Of a stretch of 64,000 bases of DNA, positions 1 to 8,357 are shown in pieces. The DNA is taken from contig JODX01000008.1 of NCBI GenBank assembly GCA_000719105.1, positions 124,001-188,000 on the forward strand, given 5' to 3'. Under the pieces are notes generated by a model. It saw nothing but the letters and a program-made list of their open reading frames with translations, was not told the DNA's origin and ran no database searches. Position 1 is the stretch's first letter. Every line of letters begins with the position of its first letter. The stretch comes from Streptomyces sclerotialus (GTDB lineage Bacteria; Actinomycetota; Actinomycetes; Streptomycetales; Streptomycetaceae). The translations under genes and the position numbers were made by a program.

Positions 1-496
1 CGTTGGCATTGGCGACCTGGTAGCCGCGCAGATAAGTCTGGTCGTCGGCGTCCGATCCGTCCTCGCTCTCGGCGGGCGCGGAGCCACCGGGGTTGGCGGT
101 GGTGTAGCCGGAGTAGTAGCCCCAGGCGTCGCAGTGCCAGATCTCCACGGCCGCGCCGGCGACCGGGGCACAGGACTCGGCGGTGTCCTGGACGACGATG
201 CGCAGCGTCAGCGGGACACCGTCCTTGCCCTCCGTGATGTTCTTCCGCACGAGGGCGCCGTCCAGGTAGTACGGCCCCTCGGTGACACTCGACATCAGGA
301 CGCACCGGCCGCTGCCGGCGGAGGCCGAAGCGGAGGCCGGGGCCGACGTCGCCGCCTCCGCCGCGGCGGTGCCCGTCTCGTCGGCGAAGGCCGCCTCGTA
401 CCCGACGACCGCGAGCCCGCCGGCCGCGACCGTCCCACCGGTCACCGCGAGGGCGCGGCGCCGCGTGATTGATGAGTTCCCGTCATTTCCCGTCAT
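1..496 (-). CDS. Secreted intradiol ring-cleavage dioxygenase-like protein (N-terminal part, cut by window edge)
   Basis: The minus strand is open from an ATG at 496 to the window edge, giving about 165 residues of a longer protein. The N-terminus carries a twin-arginine-type signal (ITRRRALAVTGG, then an Ala/Gly-rich hydrophobic stretch), so the product is probably exported by Tat. After an Ala/Ser-rich linker come EGPYYLDG, LRIVVQD and VEIWHCDAWGYYSGY, which are the start of the intradiol (catechol/protocatechuate) dioxygenase fold including the first metal-ligand tyrosine region. Secreted members of this family are common in Streptomyces; their substrate is unknown. The remaining Tyr/His iron ligands lie outside the window, so activity cannot be judged. 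Confidence 0.8.
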   Translation of the reverse strand, partial: MTGNDGNSSITRRRALAVTGGTVAAGGLAVVGYEAAFADETGTAAAEAATSAPASASASAGSGRCVLMSSVTEGPYYLDGALVRKNITEGKDGVPLTLRIVVQDTAESCAPVAGAAVEIWHCDAWGYYSGYTTANPGGSAPAESEDGSDADDQTYLRGYQVANAN

Positions 497-668
497 GGGC
501 GCGACGTTAGGAACGGTGGCCGTCAGCACGCTGAGGTGATGCTGTGCGCGCACTGAGAATGCGGGAGGTCCGTGAGGCCGGCCGGTCGTGCGGCGGAACG
601 CCCGATTTCGCGGGGGCGTCGACCCGGGCCCGGCGTATCGCTCCACCGCCGGCAGAGCGGAACCGGCG

Positions 669-1121
669 CTACACCGCCATCAGCGGAGCACCCTCGCGCC
701 ACTTGAGGATCTTGTCGAAGCTCACCACGGCGCCGCTCCGGCCCGGTTTGTTGCCGATGTGCACATGGTCGGCGAGTTCCTCGATGAGGCAGAGCCCGCG
801 GCCGTGTTCGGCGTCGGCGCGGGCCGGACGGATCAGCGGGCGCCCCCGGCCGGCGGGGAAACCGGGACCGGAGTCGGCGACCTCGATACGGCACTTCTCA
901 CCGTCGAGGTAGGCGGTGACCCGGTACGCCTCCGACGGGCTGCCGGACGTCTCCCCACCGTGCTCGACGGCGTTCGCACAGGCCTCGCTGAGCGCGACGG
1001 AGAGGTCGTAGGAGACATCGGGGTCCACGCCGGCGGTCTCCATGGTGCCGATCAGCAGCCTCCGGGCGAGCGGAACACTGGCGGCTTCCCGCCGAAGATG
1101 GAGTGACCACCAGATGCTCAT
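669..1121 (-). CDS. ATP-binding regulator, SpoIIAB/RsbW-like anti-sigma kinase family
   Basis: A 150-residue protein with the single-domain histidine-kinase-like ATPase fold. The N box is EACANAVEHG, the G1 box is DSGPGFP and the G2 box is HGRGLCLI. In Streptomyces such proteins usually act as anti-sigma factors or partners of STAS anti-anti-sigma proteins. No sigma factor or STAS gene is adjacent, so the partner is unknown. The start at 1121 (MSIWW) is chosen because GGGAGG precedes it at good spacing; the same frame stays open far upstream, but that extension looks non-coding. It is followed after a gap by the dioxygenase-like gene on the same strand. Confidence 0.8.
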   Translation of the reverse strand: MSIWWSLHLRREAASVPLARRLLIGTMETAGVDPDVSYDLSVALSEACANAVEHGGETSGSPSEAYRVTAYLDGEKCRIEVADSGPGFPAGRGRPLIRPARADAEHGRGLCLIEELADHVHIGNKPGRSGAVVSFDKILKWREGAPLMAV

Positions 1122-1487
1122 GCTCCAGCCTCCCGGCCGTGGCTCGACATACCGATACGTATTGCCCTGCCCAGGGCCGCGTAAGCCCGGAAACAGCGTG
1201 ATGACGCCCATACGGCGGGTGCGCCCAGGACGTGGATCGGTGTATGCGGGGTCGCATCGCAGTGACGGCCACCGAGTTTCTCCCGGTACCCCGGCACCCA
1301 CCTCACCTGGCCGGCCCCTGCTTCCCCCACACTTCTTCCGCTCCTGCCACTGCCCGTGCCCCCTCAGAACCCCAGTTCGGACGGTCCGTGCGGTGAGGAG
1401 ATGAACGTACGCCCCTTCTCCGCTCGTATGTAACCGTGTGGACCTGCCGTATGGGGCGGTTAAGGCCAGTGCGATGATGAGCTCGCC
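1122..1487. other. Intergenic region between divergent genes
   Basis: This 366-base gap separates the divergent ATPase gene and the membrane-protein gene. I see no convincing gene. It holds a 6-bp inverted repeat, TAACCG at 1431-1436 and CGGTTA at 1457-1462, about 25 bases before the right-hand start codon, which could be an operator. An AT-rich ATACGTAT palindrome lies just upstream of the ATPase gene. No promoter could be assigned with confidence. Confidence 0.4.
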
Positions 1488-2288
1488 ATGACTGCCCCCC
1501 AACAGCGCACGGCGCGCTCCGGAGCGGAGCTCCGGATCCTGCGGGCCGCGGTGTTCGCCGCGGTCTGCGTCGTGCTGGCCGGGGCCGGTCATGCGTTCGC
1601 CTCCTGCGCCGCGGTCCCGCTGTGGAGCCTGGGCGTGGGATTCACCGCCGTCTTCGCCGTCGCCGCCCCGCTCGCCGGCCGGGAGCGCTCGCTGGCGGGC
1701 ATCGCCACGCTGCTGGCGCTCGGCCAGACCGCGCTGCACGCGCTGTTCGGGTTCGGGCAGCACGGCACGGTCAATGCGGCGGACACCGCGGGGACCACGG
1801 ACGCCGCTCTCGTCGAGCGCGCCGCACGCCTGGTGTGCGGCGCGGCCGCGGCGGCGATCAGCCCGGCCCAGGCCCAGCGGATACTCACCGACGCGGGACT
1901 CACCCACACGGCACACGCCGGGCACCACCCGGCGGACGCCATGCCGACGGCCGCGGGTTCCACGGCCTCCGTCCTGCCGTCCCTGCCCATGCTGCTCGGC
2001 CACGTCCTCGCGGCGGTCGCCGCCGGATGGGTGCTGCGGCACGGGGACCTGGCCCTGCTGCGGATCGCGCGGCTCTCCGCCGACGCGACGCCCGTACGGT
2101 TCCTGCGCGGCGCCCTCGCCCTGGCGCGGGCCCTGCGGTCCGGTCTGACGGGCACGACGGGGCCGGTGCCCCGTGTCCCGCGCACCGCTGCCGAGGCGGA
2201 GCGGGCGCCACGGACGACCGCACTCCAGCACACGGTGATCAGGCGCGGCCCGCCTTCCCGCGGCACCGCCCTCGTCCTCGCCGCCTGA
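1488..2288 (+). CDS. Hypothetical polytopic membrane protein heading the copper cassette
   Basis: A 266-residue protein. Hydrophobic segments near residues 20-40, 45-60, 65-85 and 165-185 suggest four membrane helices; a long His/Ala-rich loop (residues about 85-160) lies between the third and fourth, and the tail is basic. I do not recognise a named family. Its place directly ahead of a YcnI-domain gene, on the same strand and with a 145-base gap, suggests a role in the copper/extracytoplasmic module. The histidines in the loop would be compatible with metal contact, but that is inference. Confidence 0.7.
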   Translation: MTAPQQRTARSGAELRILRAAVFAAVCVVLAGAGHAFASCAAVPLWSLGVGFTAVFAVAAPLAGRERSLAGIATLLALGQTALHALFGFGQHGTVNAADTAGTTDAALVERAARLVCGAAAAAISPAQAQRILTDAGLTHTAHAGHHPADAMPTAAGSTASVLPSLPMLLGHVLAAVAAGWVLRHGDLALLRIARLSADATPVRFLRGALALARALRSGLTGTTGPVPRVPRTAAEAERAPRTTALQHTVIRRGPPSRGTALVLAA

Positions 2289-2433
2289 CGCGACACACCG
2301 CTCCGTACGGAAGGGGTGCCGTCACGTCGTGCGGCACGCGCGCGTGCCTGTCGTTTCCGCGGTGCCACCTGCCGGTGCCACCGCGGCACGTGCGCCCCCT
2401 CACCGTCCTCACTCACCGTGGAGTGTCACCTTC

Positions 2434-3183
2434 ATGAAGGCTTCCCGTATCGCCGCCGCCGGTGCCGTCGCCGCCTCGGCCGTCGTCGTCCTGTCCTCCC
2501 CCGCGTTCGCCCACGTCAGCGTGCAGCCGGAGGGCACCGCCGCCCAGGGCGGGTACGCGACGGTCAACTTCAAGGTCCCGAACGAGCGCGACGACGCCTC
2601 GACCACCAAGCTCGAGGTCACCTTCCCGACCGACCACCCGCTCGCCTCGGTGCAGCCGCAGGCCGTCGACGGCTGGGACGTCAAGGTCACCACGTCCAAG
2701 CTCGACAAGCCCGTGGAACTGCACGGCGAGAAGATCGACGAGGCCGTTTCCAAGGTCACCTGGACCGCCTCCGGCAAGGGCATCGAGCCGGGCTTCTTCC
2801 AGAAGTTCCCGCTCTCCGTCGGCCAGCTCCCCGAGGACGCCGACGAACTCGTCTTCAAGGCCCTCCAGACGTACTCCAACAAGGAGGTCGTCCGCTGGAT
2901 CGAGGTGCCGCAGGACGGGGCGGAGGAGCCCGATTACCCGGCGCCGGTGCTCGCCCTGTCCACCGCGAGCGACGACGCGCACGGCTCGTCCGACGCGGAC
3001 GCCGACGCGGACGCGGCCGGGGACGCCGAGGCCGCCTCCGCCGACAGCTCCGACCAGGCCGCCGAGCCCGCCGACACCAGCGACACCACGGCCCGCGTCC
3101 TGGGCATCGTGGGCATCGTCGTCGGCGCCGCTGGCGTGGCATACGGCGTGCTGGCCGGCCGTCGGCGTACCAACAACGCCTGA
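2434..3183 (+). CDS. YcnI-family copper-binding protein, membrane-anchored (DUF1775)
   Basis: A 249-residue exported protein with a signal peptide ending at SSPAFA. The mature protein begins HVSVQPEG, so the first residue is the histidine that YcnI-family domains use as a copper 'histidine brace'. The DUF1775 beta domain fills residues about 27-165. An acidic Asp/Ala-rich linker and a C-terminal membrane helix ending in RRR follow. The ATG at 2434 is preferred over the upstream GTG at 2329 because the signal peptide then starts cleanly and GGAG precedes it. The protein probably binds Cu on the outer face of the membrane and works with the Sco, PCuAC and CopC-D genes downstream. Confidence 0.85.
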   Translation: MKASRIAAAGAVAASAVVVLSSPAFAHVSVQPEGTAAQGGYATVNFKVPNERDDASTTKLEVTFPTDHPLASVQPQAVDGWDVKVTTSKLDKPVELHGEKIDEAVSKVTWTASGKGIEPGFFQKFPLSVGQLPEDADELVFKALQTYSNKEVVRWIEVPQDGAEEPDYPAPVLALSTASDDAHGSSDADADADAAGDAEAASADSSDQAAEPADTSDTTARVLGIVGIVVGAAGVAYGVLAGRRRTNNA

Positions 3184-3364
3184 GGACCATCCCCAGCCTC
3201 GGAGCGCGACGGGGTCGTACGGCCCTGAATCCTCCGGCAGTGCGTCGCCCCGTCGGCGGCCCGCTGCCGGAGCGGCGGCGTCATCACAGCACTGCCGTCA
3301 CGGCATCGCTGTACTCGTACGGCCCCGGTGCGCACCGGAGCTCGAACATCTGGGACATTTTTCT

Positions 3365-4102
3365 ATGCACATCAACAGCTCGAAGCACATGGAGAGCCCG
3401 AAGAGCCCGAAGGGCCCGAAGGCCGCGAAGAGCACGAAGAAGGCATACGCGGCAGCGGCCCTGCTGGCCGCCGCGGCTCTCGCCCTCACCGGTTGCGGCG
3501 GGGGTGGCGACGAGAACACAGGCTCGTCCGTCGCCGACGTCTCCGCGGAATCCGCGTCGGCCAAGGCTGCGACGGTGCTCGACAAGCCGTTCGAGAAGCC
3601 GGACCTGGTGCTGACGGACACGCACGGCGAGTCGTACGACCTCCGCGCCGAGACCAAGGGCAAGCCGACGCTGATCTACTTCGGCTACACCAACTGCCCC
3701 GACGTCTGCCCGCTGACGATGAACAACCTCGCCGTCGCGAAGAAGCAGGCGGCGAAGGAGCTGTCGGCGGCACAGCTCGAGCAGTTGCGCATCGTGTTCG
3801 TCACGACCGACCCGGAGCGCGACACGCCCAAGGCCCTCGGCGAGTGGCTCAAGGGCATCGACTCCGACGTCGTCGGTCTGACCGGTGACTTCGACACGAT
3901 CCAGGCCGGCGCCCGCACCCTCGGCATCTCCATCGAGCCGCCCACGAAGGACAAGGACGGCAAGGTCACCTCCATGCACGGCACCCAGGTCGTCGCCTTC
4001 TCACCGAAGACCGACGCCGGGTACGTCCTGTACGGGGAGGACGCGACCGTCGACGACTACACCAAGGACCTGCCGAAGCTCCTCGAGGGAGCCAAGCCGT
4101 GA
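3365..4102 (+). CDS. SCO1/SenC copper chaperone lipoprotein
   Basis: A 245-residue lipoprotein: the signal peptide ends in the lipobox LTGC. The thioredoxin-like Sco domain follows, with the copper-binding motif CPDVC and the third ligand histidine in SMHGTQV near the C-terminus. Sco proteins deliver copper to extracytoplasmic targets. In Streptomyces the Sco next to dtpA is known to be required for GlxA maturation and normal development. A second in-frame ATG lies at 3389. The stop overlaps the next gene's GTG in the sequence GTGA, so translation is probably coupled. Confidence 0.92.
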   Translation: MHINSSKHMESPKSPKGPKAAKSTKKAYAAAALLAAAALALTGCGGGGDENTGSSVADVSAESASAKAATVLDKPFEKPDLVLTDTHGESYDLRAETKGKPTLIYFGYTNCPDVCPLTMNNLAVAKKQAAKELSAAQLEQLRIVFVTTDPERDTPKALGEWLKGIDSDVVGLTGDFDTIQAGARTLGISIEPPTKDKDGKVTSMHGTQVVAFSPKTDAGYVLYGEDATVDDYTKDLPKLLEGAKP

Positions 4103-4650
4103 GGCGTCGCCCGCTCTCCCTCGGTGCCCTGGTCCTCGCGGCCGGCCTCGCCGTGACCGGCTGCGGCGGCGACGGCGGGGCCGACGACGGCGACCGGGGC
4201 GCCGACCTGCGGGTGCGTTCCGCCTATATGCCCCAGCCGGTCACCGGATCCATGGCGGCCGGCTATCTGGTCATCGAGAACGACGGTGACCGGTCCGACA
4301 CCCTTCAGTCCGTCACCAGCGACATCGCCGAGGACGTCACCATCCACAAGACGTCCGGACAGACGATGGAGAGCGCCGGCAGCGAGGACCGCGAGATCCC
4401 CGCTCACGGCTCGCTCGTCTTCGAGAGCGGTGGAATGCACTTGATGTTCGAGAAGCTGGAGCACAAACCGGAGGAGGGCGAGACCGTGTCCGTGGAGTTG
4501 CGCTTCGCCGAGGCCGGAACCGTCACGGTCGAGATGCCGGTGAAGTCCGCCACGTACCGGCCGACGGCGAGTACGGAGTCGAGTTCGTCATCGTTCTCCT
4601 CCTCGTCGTCGTCATCATCGTCCTCGTCGTCCTCGTCGTCGCACCACTGA
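4099..4650 (+). CDS. PCuAC-type extracytoplasmic copper chaperone with poly-Ser/His tail
   Basis: A 183-residue lipoprotein (lipobox VTGC). The PCuAC domain shows the expected Cu(I) ligands: IHKTSGQTM and, further on, GGMHLMFE, giving a His/Met set. The gene is equivalent to S. coelicolor ecuC, which is thought to pass copper to Sco. The start is the GTG overlapping the sco stop. The C-terminus is odd: from residue 161 it is almost pure serine (20 Ser and one Phe) ending His-His, encoded by a TCN repeat tract at 4579-4644. This tail may be a recent repeat expansion. Confidence 0.9.
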   Translation: MRRRPLSLGALVLAAGLAVTGCGGDGGADDGDRGADLRVRSAYMPQPVTGSMAAGYLVIENDGDRSDTLQSVTSDIAEDVTIHKTSGQTMESAGSEDREIPAHGSLVFESGGMHLMFEKLEHKPEEGETVSVELRFAEAGTVTVEMPVKSATYRPTASTESSSSSFSSSSSSSSSSSSSSSHH

Positions 4651-4664
4651 GGGAGGGAACACCG

Positions 4665-6860
4665 TTGAGGCCGTCGAGTCCCAGTCCCGTGCGGCAGAGC
4701 GCCAGTCCCGTACGGCGCGCCGTCGCTCATCGCGTCCGGGCGCTGCTCCTGCTGTTCGTCGCCGTGGCCGGCGCTCTGCTCGCCGGGGCCGTTCCCGTCT
4801 CCGCGCACGCCGCGCTGACCGGCAGCGACCCGCAGCAGGGCGCGGTGGTCGACAAGGCGCCGGACCGGGTGTCGCTCACCTTCTCCGAGGCCGTCGCACT
4901 GTCCGACGGCTCGGTGCGGGTGTACGACCCCAAGGGCAAGCAGGTCGACACCGGCACGACGTCCGACCTGGGCGGCAACACGTACGCCGTGGGACTGCAC
5001 GCGGGGCTCCCCGACGGCACGTTCACCGTCACCTACCAGGTGGTCTCGGCGGACAGCCATCCCGTCTCCGGGGCCTTCACGTTCTCCGTGGGCGCGCCCT
5101 CCGAGACCACCGCCGAGGTGCCCGGGCAGGAGGCGGGCGGCGGGCTCGTCGGCGGACTCTACGGCTTCGCGCGCTACGCCGCGTACGCCGGTTTCATCCT
5201 CCTCGTGGGCGGTGCGGCCTTCGTGCTGGCCTGCTGGCCGCGCGGGGCCGGGGTAAGGGCCGTGCAGCGGCTGGTGGTGTCCGGGTGGCTCACCCTGACC
5301 GCGGCCACGCTGGCGCTGCTCCTCCTGCGCGGCTCGTACACCGGCTCGGGGAAGATCGGCGACGTCTTCGACCTGAGTCTGCTGGGTGACGTACTGCAGA
5401 CCAAGACGGGCGCGGCCCTGGTCTCCCGGATGCTGCTGCTCGCGGCGGCGGCCCTGTTCATCGCGGTGCTGTTCGGGGTGTACGTCCGCCGGGACGAGGG
5501 CGCCGCGGAGGCCGGCGAGGGCGCCGCCGAGGTCGTCGAGGGCAGCCGGAACAGCCGTGGTGATAGCCGTGGTGATAGCCGTGGTGAGAACAGTGCGGGG
5601 AACGCCGGGGGCGACGCCATCGAGGACCGGGCGACCGACGCCGGCTCGGCCGTCGACACCGCCCCGGCCGTCGGCACCGATCCGGTCGTCGGCACGGACC
5701 CGTCCGTCGACACGGATTCCGCCGCCGAGAAGCGGGACCTCACCTTCGGGCTCGCGATCGGCGGAAGCGTGGTGGCGGTCGGGCTGGCCGCCAGCTGGGC
5801 CATGGCCGAGCACGCCTCGACGGGGATACAGCCCGGCATCGCGATGCCCACGGACGTGCTGCACCTCCTGGCCGTCGCCGCCTGGCTGGGCGGACTGGCC
5901 GCGCTGCTGGTGGCGCTGTTCCGAGCGCCCGCGGACGCGCCGATCGAGGCCCGGGCGGTACGCCGGTTCTCGCGCGTCGCGTTCACCGGAGTGCTCGTGC
6001 TGGCCGTGACCGGGCTCTACCAGTCGTGGCGGCAGGTCGGCTCCTGGTCGGCACTGACCGGCACGTCGTACGGCCGGCTGCTGCTTCTGAAGGTGGGTCT
6101 TGTGGCGGTGCTGCTGGGCGTCGCCTGGTTCTCGCGCCGGTGGACCGCGCGGCTGGCCGAGACCCCGGCCTCGTCGGCCGGCCACGGCGGGGACGAGAGG
6201 GAGCCTGTCGGCACGGGGAAGCAGTACGCCGGCATGGGGAAGCAGTCCGCCGGCACGGCCACGGACGCCGGTGATCCGCAGCGGGCCGCGCAGCTCGCCC
6301 GGCAGCAGGCCGCCATGGCCGCCGCGCGCGAGAAGCGGGTCCGCAACGCCGATCCGGACCGTACGGGGCTGCGCCGCTCCGTGCTCGCCGAGGCGGGCGT
6401 GGCCGTCGTCCTGCTGGCCGTGACGACACTCCTGACGGCGACCGAGCCCGGGCGCACGGAGGAGGAGGCCAAGGCGGCGACGTCCTCGGCACAGCAGTCC
6501 GTCGCGGCCGGGCAGACCGGCGTGCTGTCCCTGGACATCCCGTTCGACACGGGAGGCGAGGACGGCAAGGGCGTCGTCCGCATCGACCTCGACCCCGCGC
6601 GCGTCGGCGGCAACGACCTGCACATCTACGTGCAGCGTCCCGACGGCGAGCCCTTCGACATTCCCGAGGTGAAGATCGCCTTCACGCTCGAGGCGAAGGA
6701 CATCGGCCCGCTGCCCGTGGTCCCCGACCACATCACCACCGGACACTGGTCGGCAAGCGGAGTGCAGATCCCGATGGCAGGTGACTGGAAGGTCGCGGTC
6801 ACGGTCCGGACGTCCGACATCGACCAGGTGACCGTCAACAAGAACGCGAAGATCGGCTGA
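4665..6860 (+). CDS. CopC-CopD fusion, copper transport/resistance protein
   Basis: A 731-residue protein with a start at TTG, supported by GGGAGGG seven bases upstream. After the signal peptide the mature protein starts HAALTGSDP, the CopC N-terminal copper-ligand histidine; the VSADSHPVSG segment carries the other CopC ligands. Residues about 165-600 form a polytopic CopD domain with around eight helices, and a C-terminal beta domain (from about residue 620) resembles YtkA-like modules. Two soluble loops, near residues 280-345 and 500-555, are low-complexity and probably disordered. One holds three tandem SRGD/SRGE repeats. The gene lies between ecuC and dtpA in the same operon and probably moves copper across or along the membrane. 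Confidence 0.9.
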   Translation: MRPSSPSPVRQSASPVRRAVAHRVRALLLLFVAVAGALLAGAVPVSAHAALTGSDPQQGAVVDKAPDRVSLTFSEAVALSDGSVRVYDPKGKQVDTGTTSDLGGNTYAVGLHAGLPDGTFTVTYQVVSADSHPVSGAFTFSVGAPSETTAEVPGQEAGGGLVGGLYGFARYAAYAGFILLVGGAAFVLACWPRGAGVRAVQRLVVSGWLTLTAATLALLLLRGSYTGSGKIGDVFDLSLLGDVLQTKTGAALVSRMLLLAAAALFIAVLFGVYVRRDEGAAEAGEGAAEVVEGSRNSRGDSRGDSRGENSAGNAGGDAIEDRATDAGSAVDTAPAVGTDPVVGTDPSVDTDSAAEKRDLTFGLAIGGSVVAVGLAASWAMAEHASTGIQPGIAMPTDVLHLLAVAAWLGGLAALLVALFRAPADAPIEARAVRRFSRVAFTGVLVLAVTGLYQSWRQVGSWSALTGTSYGRLLLLKVGLVAVLLGVAWFSRRWTARLAETPASSAGHGGDEREPVGTGKQYAGMGKQSAGTATDAGDPQRAAQLARQQAAMAAAREKRVRNADPDRTGLRRSVLAEAGVAVVLLAVTTLLTATEPGRTEEEAKAATSSAQQSVAAGQTGVLSLDIPFDTGGEDGKGVVRIDLDPARVGGNDLHIYVQRPDGEPFDIPEVKIAFTLEAKDIGPLPVVPDHITTGHWSASGVQIPMAGDWKVAVTVRTSDIDQVTVNKNAKIG
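5553..5588 (+). repeat. Three tandem 12-bp repeats inside the CopC-D gene
   Basis: The unit AGCCGTGGTGAT occurs at 5553-5564 and 5565-5576, and as AGCCGTGGTGAG at 5577-5588. It is in frame and encodes SRGD-SRGD-SRGE in a disordered loop of the CopD part. The AT-ending codon GAT is unusual for the neighbourhood, which fits a recent slippage expansion. Confidence 0.85.
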
Positions 6861-6867
6861 ACCCACC

Positions 6868-8178
6868 ATGCCTGACCAGTCCACACCCGAGGCTCCGGCC
6901 CCGAGCGTTCCGGACAACTCCTCCGCACAGGCGGCGGAGGCCGGGGGCGGCTCACCGAAGAAAGCCATCTCACGACGGCGGCTGCTCGGGACCGCCGGGG
7001 CGACCGGACTCGCCCTGGGCGCGGCAGGAGGGGCGGCCGGCTACACGGCCGCTCCCTCACCCGCGAAGGTCACGCCTCTCTCCTCGCTCGGCACCGACCG
7101 CGTGTCGTTTCACGTGAAACACCAGCCCGGAATCACCACTCCCCTCCAGTCCACCGGACACCTCATCGCGTTCGACCTGGCGGCGGGCTCGGGCCGCAAG
7201 GAGGCGGCCGCGCTCCTCCGACGCTGGTCGGACACCGCCCGACGGCTGATGGCGGGCAAGGCGACCGCGCAGGACGACACGGACGTGGCCCGTGACGCGG
7301 GGCCGTCGTCCCTGACGGTCACCTTCGGCTTCGGGCACAGCTTCTTCGCCCGGACGGGACTGGAGAAACAGCGCCCGGACGCGCTCGACCCGCTGCCCGA
7401 CTTCTCCTCCGACCACCTCGACAAGAAGCGCAGCAACGGCGACCTGTGGGTGCAGATCAGCGCCAACGACGCCCTGGTCGCCTTCCACGCCCTGCGCGCG
7501 ATCCAGAAGGACTCGGGCGACGCGGCGCGTGTGCGCTGGCAGATGAACGGTTTCAACCGCTCGCCGGGAGCCACCGCCCGCCCGATGACGGCCCGCAACC
7601 TGATGGGCCAGCTCGACGGCACCCGCAACCCGAAACAGTCCGACACCGACTTCGACGAGCGGATCTTCGTACCCGAGTCCGGCGACCCCGCATGGATGGC
7701 GAACGGCTCCTACGTCGTCGTACGCCGTATCCGCATGCTCCTCGACGACTGGGAGGAGCTGTCGCTCAAGGAGCAGGAGGAGGTCATGGGACGCAAGAAG
7801 TCGTCCGGTGCACCCCTCACCGGCGGCAGCGAGACGACGGAACCGGATCTGGAGAAGACCGACGCCGACGGCAGGTTGATCATCCCGATCAACGCACACT
7901 CCCGCATCACCCGCCCCGACCAGAACGGCGGCGCGGCCATGCTCCGCCGCTCGTACTCCTTCCACGACGGCTTCGACGCGGACGGAGTGCCCGACGCGGG
8001 GCTGCTCTTCGTCGCCTGGCAGGCCGACCCCCTGCGCGGTTTCGTCCCGGTGCAGCGCAAGCTCGACCGGGGCGACGCACTGTCGGCCTTCATCCGCCAC
8101 GAGGCGAGCGGCCTCTTCGCGGTGCCGGGCGGTGCGGCGGAGGGAGAGTACGTGGGGCAGCGGCTGCTGGAGGGATGA
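6868..8178 (+). CDS. dtpA: DyP-type heme peroxidase, Tat-exported (DtpA/EfeB family)
   Basis: A 436-residue protein with a twin-arginine signal (SRRRLLGTAG, residues about 36-45) after a long n-region. The DyP domain shows the hallmark GXXDG motif as GQLDGT (near residue 248), and the C-terminal half has the conserved DQNGGAAMLRR and YSFHDG segments around the heme. In S. coelicolor the equivalent DtpA is a Tat substrate needed for maturation of the copper oxidase GlxA together with Sco and ECuC, whose genes sit just upstream here. At residues 81-86 the sequence reads FHVKHQ, encoded by a parS site; the family normally has Gly where Val-83 stands. Confidence 0.93.
   Translation: MPDQSTPEAPAPSVPDNSSAQAAEAGGGSPKKAISRRRLLGTAGATGLALGAAGGAAGYTAAPSPAKVTPLSSLGTDRVSFHVKHQPGITTPLQSTGHLIAFDLAAGSGRKEAAALLRRWSDTARRLMAGKATAQDDTDVARDAGPSSLTVTFGFGHSFFARTGLEKQRPDALDPLPDFSSDHLDKKRSNGDLWVQISANDALVAFHALRAIQKDSGDAARVRWQMNGFNRSPGATARPMTARNLMGQLDGTRNPKQSDTDFDERIFVPESGDPAWMANGSYVVVRRIRMLLDDWEELSLKEQEEVMGRKKSSGAPLTGGSETTEPDLEKTDADGRLIIPINAHSRITRPDQNGGAAMLRRSYSFHDGFDADGVPDAGLLFVAWQADPLRGFVPVQRKLDRGDALSAFIRHEASGLFAVPGGAAEGEYVGQRLLEG
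7107..7120. other. parS site (exact), inside dtpA
   Basis: GTTTCACGTGAAAC, the Streptomyces ParB-binding parS consensus, lies within the dtpA reading frame and encodes part of SFHVKH. ParB bound here would help condense the origin region and load SMC during sporulation. A position inside a gene is less common than an intergenic one. Confidence 0.9.
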
Positions 8179-8285
8179 GGCCTTCACGGGCGGCACGGCG
8201 GAGGCACTGCGGAGGAATTGCGGAGGGCTGACGCGTACCCGGGCAGTACGGCTGCGAGGCCGCGCGGCGCGGCTGCCAGGCCGTT

Positions 8286-8342
8286 CGGCCGCACGGGACC
8301 GGAAGGCCGCACGGCCGAACGGCCGCACGGGATCGGAAGGCC
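8286..8342. repeat. 23-bp direct repeat upstream of pheA
   Basis: Two 23-bp copies (8286-8308 and 8320-8342) beginning CGGCCGCACGGGA differ at one base and lie 34 bases apart. They are embedded in further CGGCCGCACGG fragments. They sit just before the pheA -10 element, so they could be either simple slippage products or protein-binding sites. Confidence 0.7.
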
Positions 8343-8345
8343 CAT

Positions 8346-8351
8346 TAGGGT
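8346..8351 (+). promoter_or_regulatory. Putative -10 element for pheA (leaderless type)
   Basis: TAGGGT fits the HrdB -10 pattern TAGRRT and ends six bases before the pheA ATG, which would give a leaderless or near-leaderless transcript, common in Streptomyces. No good -35 is visible because the direct repeat occupies that place. Confidence 0.45.
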
Positions 8352-8357
8352 GAGGCC

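Noticed and set aside
4404..6968. An 854-codon open frame on the minus strand opposite ecuC and the CopC-D gene
   Set aside because: It is an antisense shadow: the plus-strand genes have clear domains and correct starts, while this frame is low-complexity Arg/Gly/Asp without a family.
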